A stretch of 64,000 nt of DNA, taken from Borovskyia barvae (lineage: Eukaryota > Euglenozoa > Kinetoplastea > Trypanosomatida > Trypanosomatidae). Below the pieces are notes generated by a model. It saw nothing but the letters and a program-made list of their open reading frames with translations, was not told where the DNA came from and did no database searches. The translations under genes were made by a program, and so were the position numbers. This document shows positions 51,522-60,691 of the stretch, in pieces. Position 1 is the stretch's first letter; every line of letters begins with the position of its first letter. The stretch lies in assembly GCA_030849085.1 (NCBI GenBank), contig JASAOM010001021.1, positions 1-64,000 of the forward strand, read 5' to 3'.

Positions 51522-53333
51522 ATGACGGCTAACCAGGATGGGCCATCATCACCGCCTACGTCCCCGTCAGGAGGGCAGTCCGGTGATGCATCTGGGAGAC
51601 CCAGTGCGGAAGTTCGATCACGACCGGAAGCCGCATCTGCGTCCTCTTCTTTGCCCAGCGGGTCGGCGATGCACTCCAACGCCGAGGCAGGTGCTGCTGG
51701 TCCTGAAAGATCTTCGTCTTCGGATCGGTCCATGACCCTCAGTGAGAATGGCGGCGATGAGGGATCCACGATGCCCTCAACCACGGCCACTGGGGTGGCG
51801 GCAGCGGCGGAGCAGGAGCGCCGGCGACGCCTTGGCCTGTACGGCAGCCGTGCCTTGGCTGCCGGTAGTCGAGGAGGCGCCTCGCTCCCACACAACCACC
51901 CTCCACATCCTTCCTCGTCGGCCGCCGTCACCGCCGCTCAGGGTGGCGCACACGGGCGGCACGGCCTTACCGCCTTCGGTGCGCGTCGTGGAGGCGAACT
52001 CGCCTCCTACATCCAGCACGGCTCTGACTTATCAGCGCAGGGACGCTACCTCGTCATCGGCGATGGTCTCATGGCCCCTTTTATGGCTCTCTGCTTGCGT
52101 GTGCACGGCCTGGAATGTGACCTGGCACATCATCCCTCCCACAACGATCTCGATCGTGGCACCATCGTTCTCCCGCCTTCTGTGACGCAGTTGATGGGCG
52201 ACGTCTTGAACGTTTCCGTGCCGTCTGGCAGCGTGGTGGGACGGGTGCTCACATTTGACCACGTCGGCAACGATATGTGTGACATCGACCTCAATGAGTT
52301 TCGAGAGAAAGGTGAAAGTCCCACCTTCTTCTGCTGTGACCGGCTGAAGGTGGAGGCGGCGCTGCTGTCGTTGTGTCACATCGGCACCCACCGTTGCATG
52401 GTGCTGCCGAAGCCGCACATCGACAAGGGGGGCCTGGAGGCGTTGGAGAACGGTGGTGTGCGCGTGCGCTTCGCTAGTGGGGTCCACCAGGACTACCTCG
52501 GCGTCATATGCACCGCTCGCCACCAAGATTTGGTGCCCGAGCTGACCGTCACGAAGGAGGAGCTGCAGGCGCGGGCTGAGAATGCGGATAAGTATCGGGA
52601 AACCCTTAGTAAATCTGTGCGCTGGATGGAGTTGTGTGTGCCGCCGCTTCCGGAGCTCGGCAAGTTCGAAAAGCGCTTCACCCCGGGGTCGCAGGAGATT
52701 GTGGAGATCTTGACCCCGCGGGATGCGAAGCTGACGGTGCGACCGACCATGCTGGCTACACGACTGTTTTATAACGTCACCCTCACGATCCCTGACGGAA
52801 CGGCCGACCCGCGACTTCGCAGCACGAGCACGAAGCTCTTCTGGGATGACGTGGCCCAGCACTGGACGTGCGGTGTGCCAGGCTACATCTCTCACACGAT
52901 GTTCCGCCCGATGTTTACACATCTGCAACAGCACTTCACCAAGACAAGCGCCCTCGTCTACCGTACGCCGCTCTTCCTCATGCCCCACTGGGCGGAGGGC
53001 GGTGGGCGTGTGCTCAAGGTGGCGCATGCCGCGCACGGCTCCTGCTTCGACGCCGTTGATGTTTCCGACGCCCAGGGGTTCACAGACTGCTTCACACTCG
53101 CTCGCACGATCGCCGGTGGCGAAGACGTTGCGGCGTTCCTGAAGGAGCGACGGCTGCAGGTGATGGAGGAGTTAGACCACCATGCGCGCCTTATCGGCTA
53201 CAGCCTGAAGGAGCGAGGGCAGATGTCGTACATGCTGTCTCGCTTCAACATGAAGGTGTTGCGAAAGTACAGGAAGAGTTGGCGGTCCGTCTTGCAGAAT
53301 TATGTGACGTTAATGCCGAAGGTGGCGCGTTGA
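51522..53333 (+). CDS. Divergent flavin-monooxygenase-like protein
   Basis: This 603-residue protein has a disordered N-terminal 150 residues, then a fold resembling FAD-dependent monooxygenases of the squalene-epoxidase/UbiH type. The first beta-alpha-beta reads YLVIGDGLMAPFMALCLRVH (about 175-194), matching GxGxxG except that the last Gly is Ala. Near the end, VSDAQGFTDCFTLARTIAGG (about 515-535) sits where the second FAD motif (GD...GxGxxxAxxxAxxL) should be, but the GDA motif reads VAHAAHG. A basic helical C-terminus follows (YMLSRFNMKVLRKYRKSW). Flavin binding is therefore doubtful. It could be an inactive relative or use an altered pocket; substrate and location are unknown. A GTG-initiated extension was rejected in favour of ATG 51,522. 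The family assignment is moderate. Confidence 0.6.
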   Translation: MTANQDGPSSPPTSPSGGQSGDASGRPSAEVRSRPEAASASSSLPSGSAMHSNAEAGAAGPERSSSSDRSMTLSENGGDEGSTMPSTTATGVAAAAEQERRRRLGLYGSRALAAGSRGGASLPHNHPPHPSSSAAVTAAQGGAHGRHGLTAFGARRGGELASYIQHGSDLSAQGRYLVIGDGLMAPFMALCLRVHGLECDLAHHPSHNDLDRGTIVLPPSVTQLMGDVLNVSVPSGSVVGRVLTFDHVGNDMCDIDLNEFREKGESPTFFCCDRLKVEAALLSLCHIGTHRCMVLPKPHIDKGGLEALENGGVRVRFASGVHQDYLGVICTARHQDLVPELTVTKEELQARAENADKYRETLSKSVRWMELCVPPLPELGKFEKRFTPGSQEIVEILTPRDAKLTVRPTMLATRLFYNVTLTIPDGTADPRLRSTSTKLFWDDVAQHWTCGVPGYISHTMFRPMFTHLQQHFTKTSALVYRTPLFLMPHWAEGGGRVLKVAHAAHGSCFDAVDVSDAQGFTDCFTLARTIAGGEDVAAFLKERRLQVMEELDHHARLIGYSLKERGQMSYMLSRFNMKVLRKYRKSWRSVLQNYVTLMPKVAR

Positions 53334-54265
53334 TTGGCGTGGGTGGTCTGTGTGTGTAAGTGGGGAGGGGAGGGGGCAAGTAGAGGGAAAGGCCGTGAGG
53401 CGATCGCCTGGTTCGCCTCAGAATGCGTGTGGCGTGTGAGTAGGGCGTCAGAGGAAGGAAGTGGATCGTTGGTGGGACTGCCAGACGGAACGGTAGATGA
53501 TGCAGGAGAAGATGGGGAGGGTGTTGGGTGTATCGTGGATACTTTTTTGAGGTGGGGTGGGATTATCGAAATGGGGATTACCTCCGCCTTCGTTCTGCTT
53601 ACCTCTGGTTTCACGCTTGCGTATTTTATGGGGGTGGGGTGAGGGAAGGGAACCATCAGACAGGAATTCCGGCCGCCTTTCCTTGACCGACTGTTCTGCT
53701 GTGGCGGAAAGGCGGCATCCGTCAGGCGGAGCGGGGATAGGGGGGGGGAGGGGGGCGTGCAGGGGGTGGCCAGGGGCAATCCAAACAGAAACACACACAT
53801 ACACCGAAGGGAAAGACGAGAGCTTTGTGGCTCGTGATCACGGGCATGCCTTCACGGATGCATCAACGTACGCAGCTACGTTGCGGGGGGAATTCCGTGC
53901 TTTCTCTTTCGCCATTTCATTTTCTTCTCCGCTTTTCTATTACGTGTATAGCTAAACATTTGATGCGCCGTTCTCCGCCATTCCCCGTTGCCATCGAAAT
54001 ATTTTCCTCTTACTTCATCCAAAGGCTGTATCCCCTCCCCCCTCTCTCCCTTGTGCCTGCCTCTCTCCTTCCTTTCCTGCATGCTCCTCCCCCTTTTTTG
54101 CTTTTCATCATCATCACCACGCATGTTATTCAAGAAGCCTTGCCTCGCCCCCCCCCGTCCCTCTTTCCCTCCATTAAGTGCAGGAGCTTCATGAGGCGCG
54201 CACACGCATAAAACTCCCCCCTCCCTCCTTTACCTCCCCCGTCTTCCGTATCGCCTCGGCCTGAG
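53334..54265. other. Intergenic spacer, 0.9 kb
   Basis: No gene was recognised. The left half is G-rich and not obviously repetitive. The right half is CT-rich (54,020-54,175). Possible acceptors are the AGs at 54,177-54,178 and 54,182-54,183 after ccctctttccctccatta, giving a leader of about 80 bases. Confidence 0.6.
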
Positions 54266-56032
54266 ATGTTCGCGCGCGGTGCTGCCGGACCTCTTCGAGG
54301 CTCGGGGCCGCTGTTGGCGTACAACAAATCCCGTGGTCATCGCTGGAGCGTCATTCCTAAACCGCCACCTCCACACTACGATCGCCTGTGTGGTGTGCAT
54401 TCTGTTCTGAACGTTCTACGAGTGGCCGCCGCGGCGGTAGCCGACGCCAGCGCTCTTCCTCCTCCCTCTTCTTCTGCACCGTCACCGCCACCAGTGCTGT
54501 GGCCGCTTACCCAAGGGCAGCGGCGCCTTGACGAAGGCGCGGAGGAACACACAACGTCGGTGATGGTGAGGCGTGTGGTAACCGGCCAAAGTGAGGAAAG
54601 AAGGGAAGGCCCTAGTGTTGCTCAGCGTTCGGTGTCCGCAGCCCACCCGCCGCCCCGCGCTCACCTCGCCCGCTTGTACGTGCGGGACTTCAGTTTGGAG
54701 GCCAGCGAGGCGGAGGGCAGAGAGGTGCGGAGTGGGAAAGGGTTTCGCCACCATAATGAGAGCATGCGTCAAGGGAAAAGCGCGAAGTTCGTGCCCATGC
54801 GGTATACCGCGCTGCGCTGTATCATTGCCCTCGCAAAGTCGTTGGAGGTCCCAGTGGAGTTTGTGTCACGTGCGGAGCTCGTGCAGCTTTGTGGGGAGCG
54901 CCGGAACCAGAACGTGGTGCTGGAGGCGTCTACCTACACGCCACGCTCCATCCGACATCTTGGGGAGATATGGGGGCTGCCAGAAGGGGATGCAGGGCAT
55001 GCACCACTGCAAGGCACCATGACGACGGCACCGTCGCCACATCCACTCGATCAACGCAACGACCCTGTGGAGAAACAGACGAGGCGCGTTTCTGCCCAGA
55101 CCACAGCCGTTACGTCGGAGTCGACGCCCTTGCCACAGGCGGTGGTGACGGTGCTCTTCCTGGAGAACGTCATCGACCCTGCCAACGTGGGTGGCATTCT
55201 CCGCAGTGCCTTTTTTTTCGGTGTGGATCACGTCGTGCTGAGTCGCCACTGCGCGGCCTGTACGCCGGCCGTGTCGCGCACCAGCACCGGCTTTCTGGAG
55301 CACTTGTGCGTCTACCGCGCCTCCGTGTCGTCGGATAAGTTTTTGAGAGATGCAAGGAACGCGTGGGCAGCTGCCGCAGCGGGGGCCGGTGACATCCGAC
55401 TAGAAATCGCTGCGAGTGCAGTGGTGAACCAGGCCAGCGTGACACCGCGTCCTTGCGTGGGGAGCTGCGACGCGCCACCGTCTGGGCACGAAAGCTCGGG
55501 GCCGGCGACCCGGCAACTCTGCAGCAGCGGTCAAGGACGTCACCCCTCCGCTTCACCACACCCGTTTCCCGCAGTGCGTGTCCTCCTCCTCGGCAATGAG
55601 GATGCGGGACTGCCGCCTGAGCTGCTCCGGTGGTGCACCCACATTGCACACGTCCGCTCCCCCCGGCAGTCTCGTCTTTGCCAGGCTCGCGCGACTGCGC
55701 GCGTGCGCCTCGCCGCCTCCGCGGACGGTGACGGCGAGGGCGCTGAGAATGACGAGGGTGGTGGTGTGGAAGCGCCGCCACGCCTCCACACTGAACTGTC
55801 GGAGCTCGAGAAGCGGGCGCACAGCCTACGCCGCCTCACACGTCTCCGCCAAAGAGAAGTGTCGCTGAACGTGAACACCGCCTCCGCGGTACTTCTCTCA
55901 GCTTTTACCGCGATGGAAAAGAGCCCTCTTGAAAGTGGTCGGTATGGGCTTGTGGAGGTGACGACGGTGACGGATGCCCACGCGGCAGAACAACGCTTCC
56001 AGAGCCGTGCGAACATCTCTACTCCGTCGTAA
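54266..56032 (+). CDS. SpoU/TrmH-family RNA 2'-O-ribose methyltransferase, probably mitochondrial
   Basis: This 588-residue protein contains the three SpoU/TrmH (SPOUT) motifs. Motif 1 is ENVIDPANVGGILRSAFFFG (about 299-318), with the conserved Asn and Arg. Motif 2 is VRVLLLGNEDAGLPPELLRW (about 438-457). Motif 3 is VSLNVNTASAVLLSAF (about 532-547). These form the knot that binds S-adenosylmethionine and methylates ribose 2'-OH in rRNA or tRNA. Upstream, LCGVHSVLNVL (about 41-51) and a later block around 170-235 correspond to the substrate-binding domain, interrupted by a low-complexity insert at about 60-130. The N-terminus MFARGAAGPLRGSGPLLAYN has Arg and no acidic residues, typical of a mitochondrial presequence. 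The nearest known type is Mrm1-like, methylating mitochondrial large-subunit rRNA, but the target is inference. A second insert (about 400-435) splits the catalytic domain. Confidence 0.9.
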   Translation: MFARGAAGPLRGSGPLLAYNKSRGHRWSVIPKPPPPHYDRLCGVHSVLNVLRVAAAAVADASALPPPSSSAPSPPPVLWPLTQGQRRLDEGAEEHTTSVMVRRVVTGQSEERREGPSVAQRSVSAAHPPPRAHLARLYVRDFSLEASEAEGREVRSGKGFRHHNESMRQGKSAKFVPMRYTALRCIIALAKSLEVPVEFVSRAELVQLCGERRNQNVVLEASTYTPRSIRHLGEIWGLPEGDAGHAPLQGTMTTAPSPHPLDQRNDPVEKQTRRVSAQTTAVTSESTPLPQAVVTVLFLENVIDPANVGGILRSAFFFGVDHVVLSRHCAACTPAVSRTSTGFLEHLCVYRASVSSDKFLRDARNAWAAAAAGAGDIRLEIAASAVVNQASVTPRPCVGSCDAPPSGHESSGPATRQLCSSGQGRHPSASPHPFPAVRVLLLGNEDAGLPPELLRWCTHIAHVRSPRQSRLCQARATARVRLAASADGDGEGAENDEGGGVEAPPRLHTELSELEKRAHSLRRLTRLRQREVSLNVNTASAVLLSAFTAMEKSPLESGRYGLVEVTTVTDAHAAEQRFQSRANISTPS

Positions 56033-56715
56033 CCCGTCGCCCCCCCCCTCTCTCCCTCTTCTTCTCCCTTCGCTCCTCCCACCTTTCTCGGTTCTGCGAC
56101 GGCCTTTCCTAACCGGAGTGCATTTCTGCGTCGACCCCTTCCCCGCTGCGGAAGGGGCTGTACCGCCCTCTTCCTACCTCGAGAATACATGTATGACCTC
56201 CGCAGAAGAGTGAGCCGTACCAAAAAATGCGGGGTGGAGGAGGGGAACTCACAGCTCTGTGTGTGTGTCTGTAGGCTCAGGATGGCAGCGCTTACAGCAC
56301 ATCTAGCACCCTCGCCTTTTACCTCTCCCATCTCTTCTCCCTCATCCTTTGCTTTTCCTCTCCTGCTCTCTTTACCGTCACGTTCTGCTGCTCTGCTCCC
56401 TCCACTGTTTCTCTCTCTGTCTCTCTCTGTCTCTCTCTTCATATATATATATATATTCACATATGCGTGGTGTGTGTGTGTGTGTGTGCGATTATGGATA
56501 TCTCACATTTTTTATGAAGGGGCCTTTGCGTCTTCGATGTCGCTCCCCTCTGCCCCCCCTTTTCGAATTACCCGTTGCCTTCCTTCCGATTGCTGCCCCG
56601 CATCGTTCCCGCTTCAAACAACAGCAGCCACAGCAACAGCGATAACAACACCAACACTTCCCGACGTGGTGAAGAGTGTCACTGCTGTTGGGTGCGAACA
56701 AAAAAGGAGGGCGAG
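56033..56715. other. Intergenic spacer, 0.7 kb
   Basis: No gene was recognised. CT-rich tracts occur at 56,040-56,085 and 56,310-56,440, followed by a TA repeat (about 56,441-56,455) and a GT repeat (about 56,469-56,488). The AG at 56,623-56,624 is a possible acceptor, leaving a leader of about 91 bases. Confidence 0.55.
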
Positions 56716-58728
56716 ATGCACTTCACGTCTCCCGTTCGTGTTGCGGCCGACCATGCGGCAACTATCCTCCACATGATCGGCGACGAACTCTTCCCGGTAG
56801 CGGTGTGGATGGCGGTCTTCGGCGCTACGCGGTTGGTGCCCTCTTTGGTGCTACAACTGTCCATGTCCGTGCCTCAGTCGATGGATGTGCCGGAGCTGCT
56901 GCTGTGGCGGAGGCGCCGAGAGGGGTGTCCGACATCGGGTACCGCAGTGGACTCGATCCACGTCGCCGCCGACGCCGCGGCGGAGCAGCTTGCACAGCTC
57001 ATCCGTGACACCCCTCTTGGCAGCGGTGGCGACCATTTTGCCTCGACGCTTCCCCCATCCTGGTACAACGCCCGCAACCGCATGATGGAGATACTTGTAT
57101 CCCTGCGGCTCTTCCCACAGCGCCTGCTTGCGTATGCGCTGTTCCACAACCACCAGCGTATGGCACTCAGCCGCAGCGGGGATGCGGGGTCATCTGCGTG
57201 GGTTCATCCGTGGATGCGGGCGATGACGGCTCTCCTCCACCGCCTCGTCACGAGCTTCACCTCGATCTGGGTGCACGCGAATGGTCACATGCTCTTCGAC
57301 ACGCTCGTCACGTACCTGAACACGCGTCTGGGAGGTGGACGGGATCGCGGAACGTTCAACCTCAACGGTGGCGGTGACCAGCAGCAGAGCGGTCGCGCTG
57401 TCTGGCGACGCGGGGGTGGCGGCCTCCGTGCTGGTTGGCGCGGCCTCCTCGTTGCTGCGTGCGTGTCTACCGGTGTCAACTTCATTGCTCAGACGTTCTG
57501 GATTGAGTCCTTGACGAGTGCCGGCGTGTTGCGGGCGCGCTCTTTGCTGCCTTCGTCGCCGCCATCCTCTGAGAGGGGCCACACCGAACCGACGCTGCGC
57601 GTGGGTAGCGAGCGTGCGTGGCTGCTGCTCTCTGCGCTCTCTCGTTGGAGCAGCAAAGAGAACATGTATCGTCTCTGGCGCATGCTGCTGCCCTTCCCTC
57701 GAGAAGAGTTTACTCCCTTGGATGGCGCGGGAGGGATGCCCTTCTTTCCACTACCGTCCTCTTCTCCTTCCACTAGGGAAGGCCTGCTTCTCTCATCACC
57801 GCCGCTACCAACGCCGTCGACACCGACGCCGCGTGCCGTGCCCCCCGCCATAAAGGGTGCCCGCGTGGGCCTGTGTGGAGGCAACTCGTTCGTCTTCGCG
57901 CTCTGCGGCTTTCGTTGTGGGCTCTATGGAGACGCGCATCAGCTCTTTGCGGCCGTCTCGAACTACATGACAGACTTGCTAGAGATGGCGCTTCGTCAGG
58001 TGCGTCAGCAGATGGCGGCGCGGCAAGGACTCACAGCGCAGGTGCTGCAGGAAAGTGAGTCGGTGTGGCGGCCCTCCGAGCCGCTGTTGGCCTCCAACTT
58101 TTCTGTCGTACTCTCTCCGGCGGCCTCTCTGCAACTACTTCACCTGTACGTCGCCAACTTTGCACTCGGTGCTGGCGTTGGACTTTTCTGGAGGGAGCGC
58201 CGATGCCTCTTAGCTTTCGCGCGCAAGGTGCCCGTCGTGAGCGACGCCGTGGCGATGCTCTTTCCATTGCCCCCGCCGCCTCTTCAGCTTCCGGGAGCCC
58301 TGCAAGAGCTGAGCCCCGAATACCATGTGCTGCTGGTTTGCCCCGATGGACGGGTGGAAGCCGTAGGAGGCGCGGACGGCGACGACGATGCCTACGTGCC
58401 ACCCTTGCGGAAGCCGACACTGACACGCACGGAGACGCTGGCAGCGTCTTCGAGCGTGCCGCGGGCGGTACGCGTTGTTGCTTCCCAAAATCTGTTCTGT
58501 CCCATCCAACGCACCCTTATGACCGACCCGGTACAGACCGAGGATGGATTCACGTATGATCGCGACGGCATCGAGGAGTGGCTTCGCCTGCATGACACGG
58601 CGCCTTTGACCAACCTCCCCTTGGTCAGTACCCGTCTGCTTGTGAATTGGCAGGCGCGACAACAGCTGGCAGACCTAGTGGCCGCGTACACCGCTGCTCT
58701 GGCGACGGTCAGACGCGCAGCAGTGTAG
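56716..58728 (+). CDS. Membrane-associated U-box protein (putative E3 ubiquitin ligase)
   Basis: This 670-residue protein ends in a U-box (about residues 592-655): FCPIQRTLMTDPVQTEDGFT, then YDRDGIEEWL and a conserved NLPL turn. U-boxes recruit E2 enzymes and act as ubiquitin ligases. Several hydrophobic segments precede it: LFPVAVWMAVFGATRLVPSL (about 26-45), GLLVAACVSTGVNFIAQTFW (about 240-259) and LHLYVANFALGAGVGLFW (about 476-493), so it probably sits in a membrane with the U-box exposed. Most U-box proteins are soluble, so the layout is unusual. It recalls the peroxisomal RING peroxins PEX2/10/12 in outline (membrane part then C-terminal ring-like domain), and trypanosomatids have glycosomes, but the sequence signature is U-box, so this is only speculation. 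ATG 56,716 was chosen over a TTG at 56,575 after the AG at 56,623. Confidence 0.82.
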   Translation: MHFTSPVRVAADHAATILHMIGDELFPVAVWMAVFGATRLVPSLVLQLSMSVPQSMDVPELLLWRRRREGCPTSGTAVDSIHVAADAAAEQLAQLIRDTPLGSGGDHFASTLPPSWYNARNRMMEILVSLRLFPQRLLAYALFHNHQRMALSRSGDAGSSAWVHPWMRAMTALLHRLVTSFTSIWVHANGHMLFDTLVTYLNTRLGGGRDRGTFNLNGGGDQQQSGRAVWRRGGGGLRAGWRGLLVAACVSTGVNFIAQTFWIESLTSAGVLRARSLLPSSPPSSERGHTEPTLRVGSERAWLLLSALSRWSSKENMYRLWRMLLPFPREEFTPLDGAGGMPFFPLPSSSPSTREGLLLSSPPLPTPSTPTPRAVPPAIKGARVGLCGGNSFVFALCGFRCGLYGDAHQLFAAVSNYMTDLLEMALRQVRQQMAARQGLTAQVLQESESVWRPSEPLLASNFSVVLSPAASLQLLHLYVANFALGAGVGLFWRERRCLLAFARKVPVVSDAVAMLFPLPPPPLQLPGALQELSPEYHVLLVCPDGRVEAVGGADGDDDAYVPPLRKPTLTRTETLAASSSVPRAVRVVASQNLFCPIQRTLMTDPVQTEDGFTYDRDGIEEWLRLHDTAPLTNLPLVSTRLLVNWQARQQLADLVAAYTAALATVRRAAV

Positions 58729-60691
58729 CGCTGGCACTGCCACAGTTGTCGCCGCTCAGACACCGCTCGAAAAAAAACCTCAGCCGTTCTGCACCCTCTT
58801 CCTCCCTTCTGCCCTTTTTTCTCTCGCGGGGCACAGCGGGGATAAAGAGTGAGAATCATCGTGGTCGGCGGCAACATCGTCCTGCTTTTTCATTTTGTTG
58901 GGGGGTTGTCGTTGTTGCGTGGGTGTGGCAGGGAGAGGAGGGAGGAGGGGGGCGGGCGGGTAAGGGAGACGAAGGAGTGACGGCGGCAAGGCGGAAGAGG
59001 AGGAGACGTCGAAAGTGGTGCCGTGCGGTGAGGGAGGGGAAAGGGAGGGCTGTGGAAATTGATCGATGGCGACGGCCAGCGGCGTGTGGGTGGGAAGGGT
59101 GAGACGTCGATGGTGATCCACGAGCCTTTTTTCACGCTTCTGTGGGCATGCATAAGCTGTCGGACACACATACAAACCCGCACGCACAGAAAACCATCTC
59201 CACATTTTCCTCCCTCCCTCTCTCACTCCCCCCTTTTCCCAATCTGCTTTTCTTTCGGAGTGCTTTAACCTTCTCGTGTGCTATGGCGCCGGCCTTGAAG
59301 AGTGACGGGAAGGGCTACGTCTCCTCGTTCTCTCCATACTTGTCTAGCTGCGATAGGGAGAAGTGTGTATAGCGGCTGACGTGCGTATGTGCGTGCTCCC
59401 CTCCTCCCTCTCTCCTCCTCTGATTCTGCTTTTATCCTCCGTTTTCTCGGATCGTCTCTCCTGCCCTGTCTTTTCCTTTTCCGCCTTCCCTCGTCCGCTT
59501 TCTTTTTCCCTACGAGCTGCATTGTGCTGTATCACGCGGGGGTGGCATCTGAGCCCTCCTTCCTCCCCCTCCTTCCCTCCCCATTACACGTCCAAACGAC
59601 CGTATCGTGTGCACCGACGAGGCCGCTCTCCCTCCTCTCCCCCCCCGCACCAACGGTTCCCCAAAGGAAGACATAAGGGGAGGATGAAGCGTAGAACACA
59701 AACTGCACCCTCTCGAGCGATCCTTCAGAGCTCTGAGGAAATACCAGCGGTGCGACAGGACGGAAGACGGGTCGAGGGTGTGGCGAAGGGGTGCATCGTG
59801 GAGTGGGCCACTGGCGTGATGGAGGAGAAGAGAGAGAGATGGATAGGAAGAGGCAGAGGAGAGACGAGGCACCGCGCTGTATATATATTTTTGAAGCACC
59901 GCTTTCGGTGAGACACGTGACTGCCCCCCCCTGGTGGTGTGTGTTGGTCTGAGAAAAAAAAGAAGGGGGGGGGAGGGGTGGACGCTGCTTTTGCCACTCA
60001 AACCCTTCCGCCCCCCCCCCCCTTCCTGCCTCGGCTTTCCCTTCTCTCGTTTCTTTCGGCTGCTCTGCTCTGCTCTGCGCTCTCTTTCTTCCCTCGTGGC
60101 CTTCCTCTGCTCGTCCATCCTTAAATCTTCGCTTCCTCCCCTCCCCCCCCGTCCCCTTCTCTCCGTCATTTCCTCCTTCTCTTCCCTTGCAAAGTGAGGG
60201 ATCATCCTCACGAAAATACTCCCACAACAGAAGGACCGACCCATACCGGTTGGAGTTCCCCCCCCTCGCCTCCCCTTTCCCATCCCTTCTTCCTCTGGCC
60301 GAGTCCAGCTGCCCTGCTCCTTCTTCTTTGTTTTGCCCGTTACCCTCCTGGAAAGTCCGCCTCCTCCTCCCATTTGGTCAGCTAACATCCCCCCTTTCCC
60401 TTTTCTCAAGTATCATTGAGCGACTTCGGCCGCACGGCGTCGCCCTCTTGAAACTCCACTTCCGGCATAGCACAAGGAATCCTCGTTCTCTCACTTTTCT
60501 TAGCTGGTGCGTTGCTGGGGAAAAGAGAGAGGGAGGGGAGGGAGGGTCGAAGAAGGTGAACGGAGGAGAAAGAAGGGCCCACTGTATGGCATTTTATGCG
60601 CATGTACCCCCGTGCTCTGGTCACGTGAGATATCAGCGTGGCCAACGCCTTCCCTTCCTTTCCCTCTTTGCTTCTTCTTCTTTGCCTTGCG
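58729..60691. other. Intergenic spacer, 2.0 kb
   Basis: No gene was accepted. It alternates G-rich stretches (58,900-59,060, 59,660-59,880 and a G-run near 59,966) with CT-rich tracts (59,205-59,245, 59,395-59,510, 60,005-60,200 and 60,240-60,400). A short pyrimidine tract ends directly at the next ATG (60,650-60,688), but I see no convincing AG acceptor close upstream. Confidence 0.5.
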
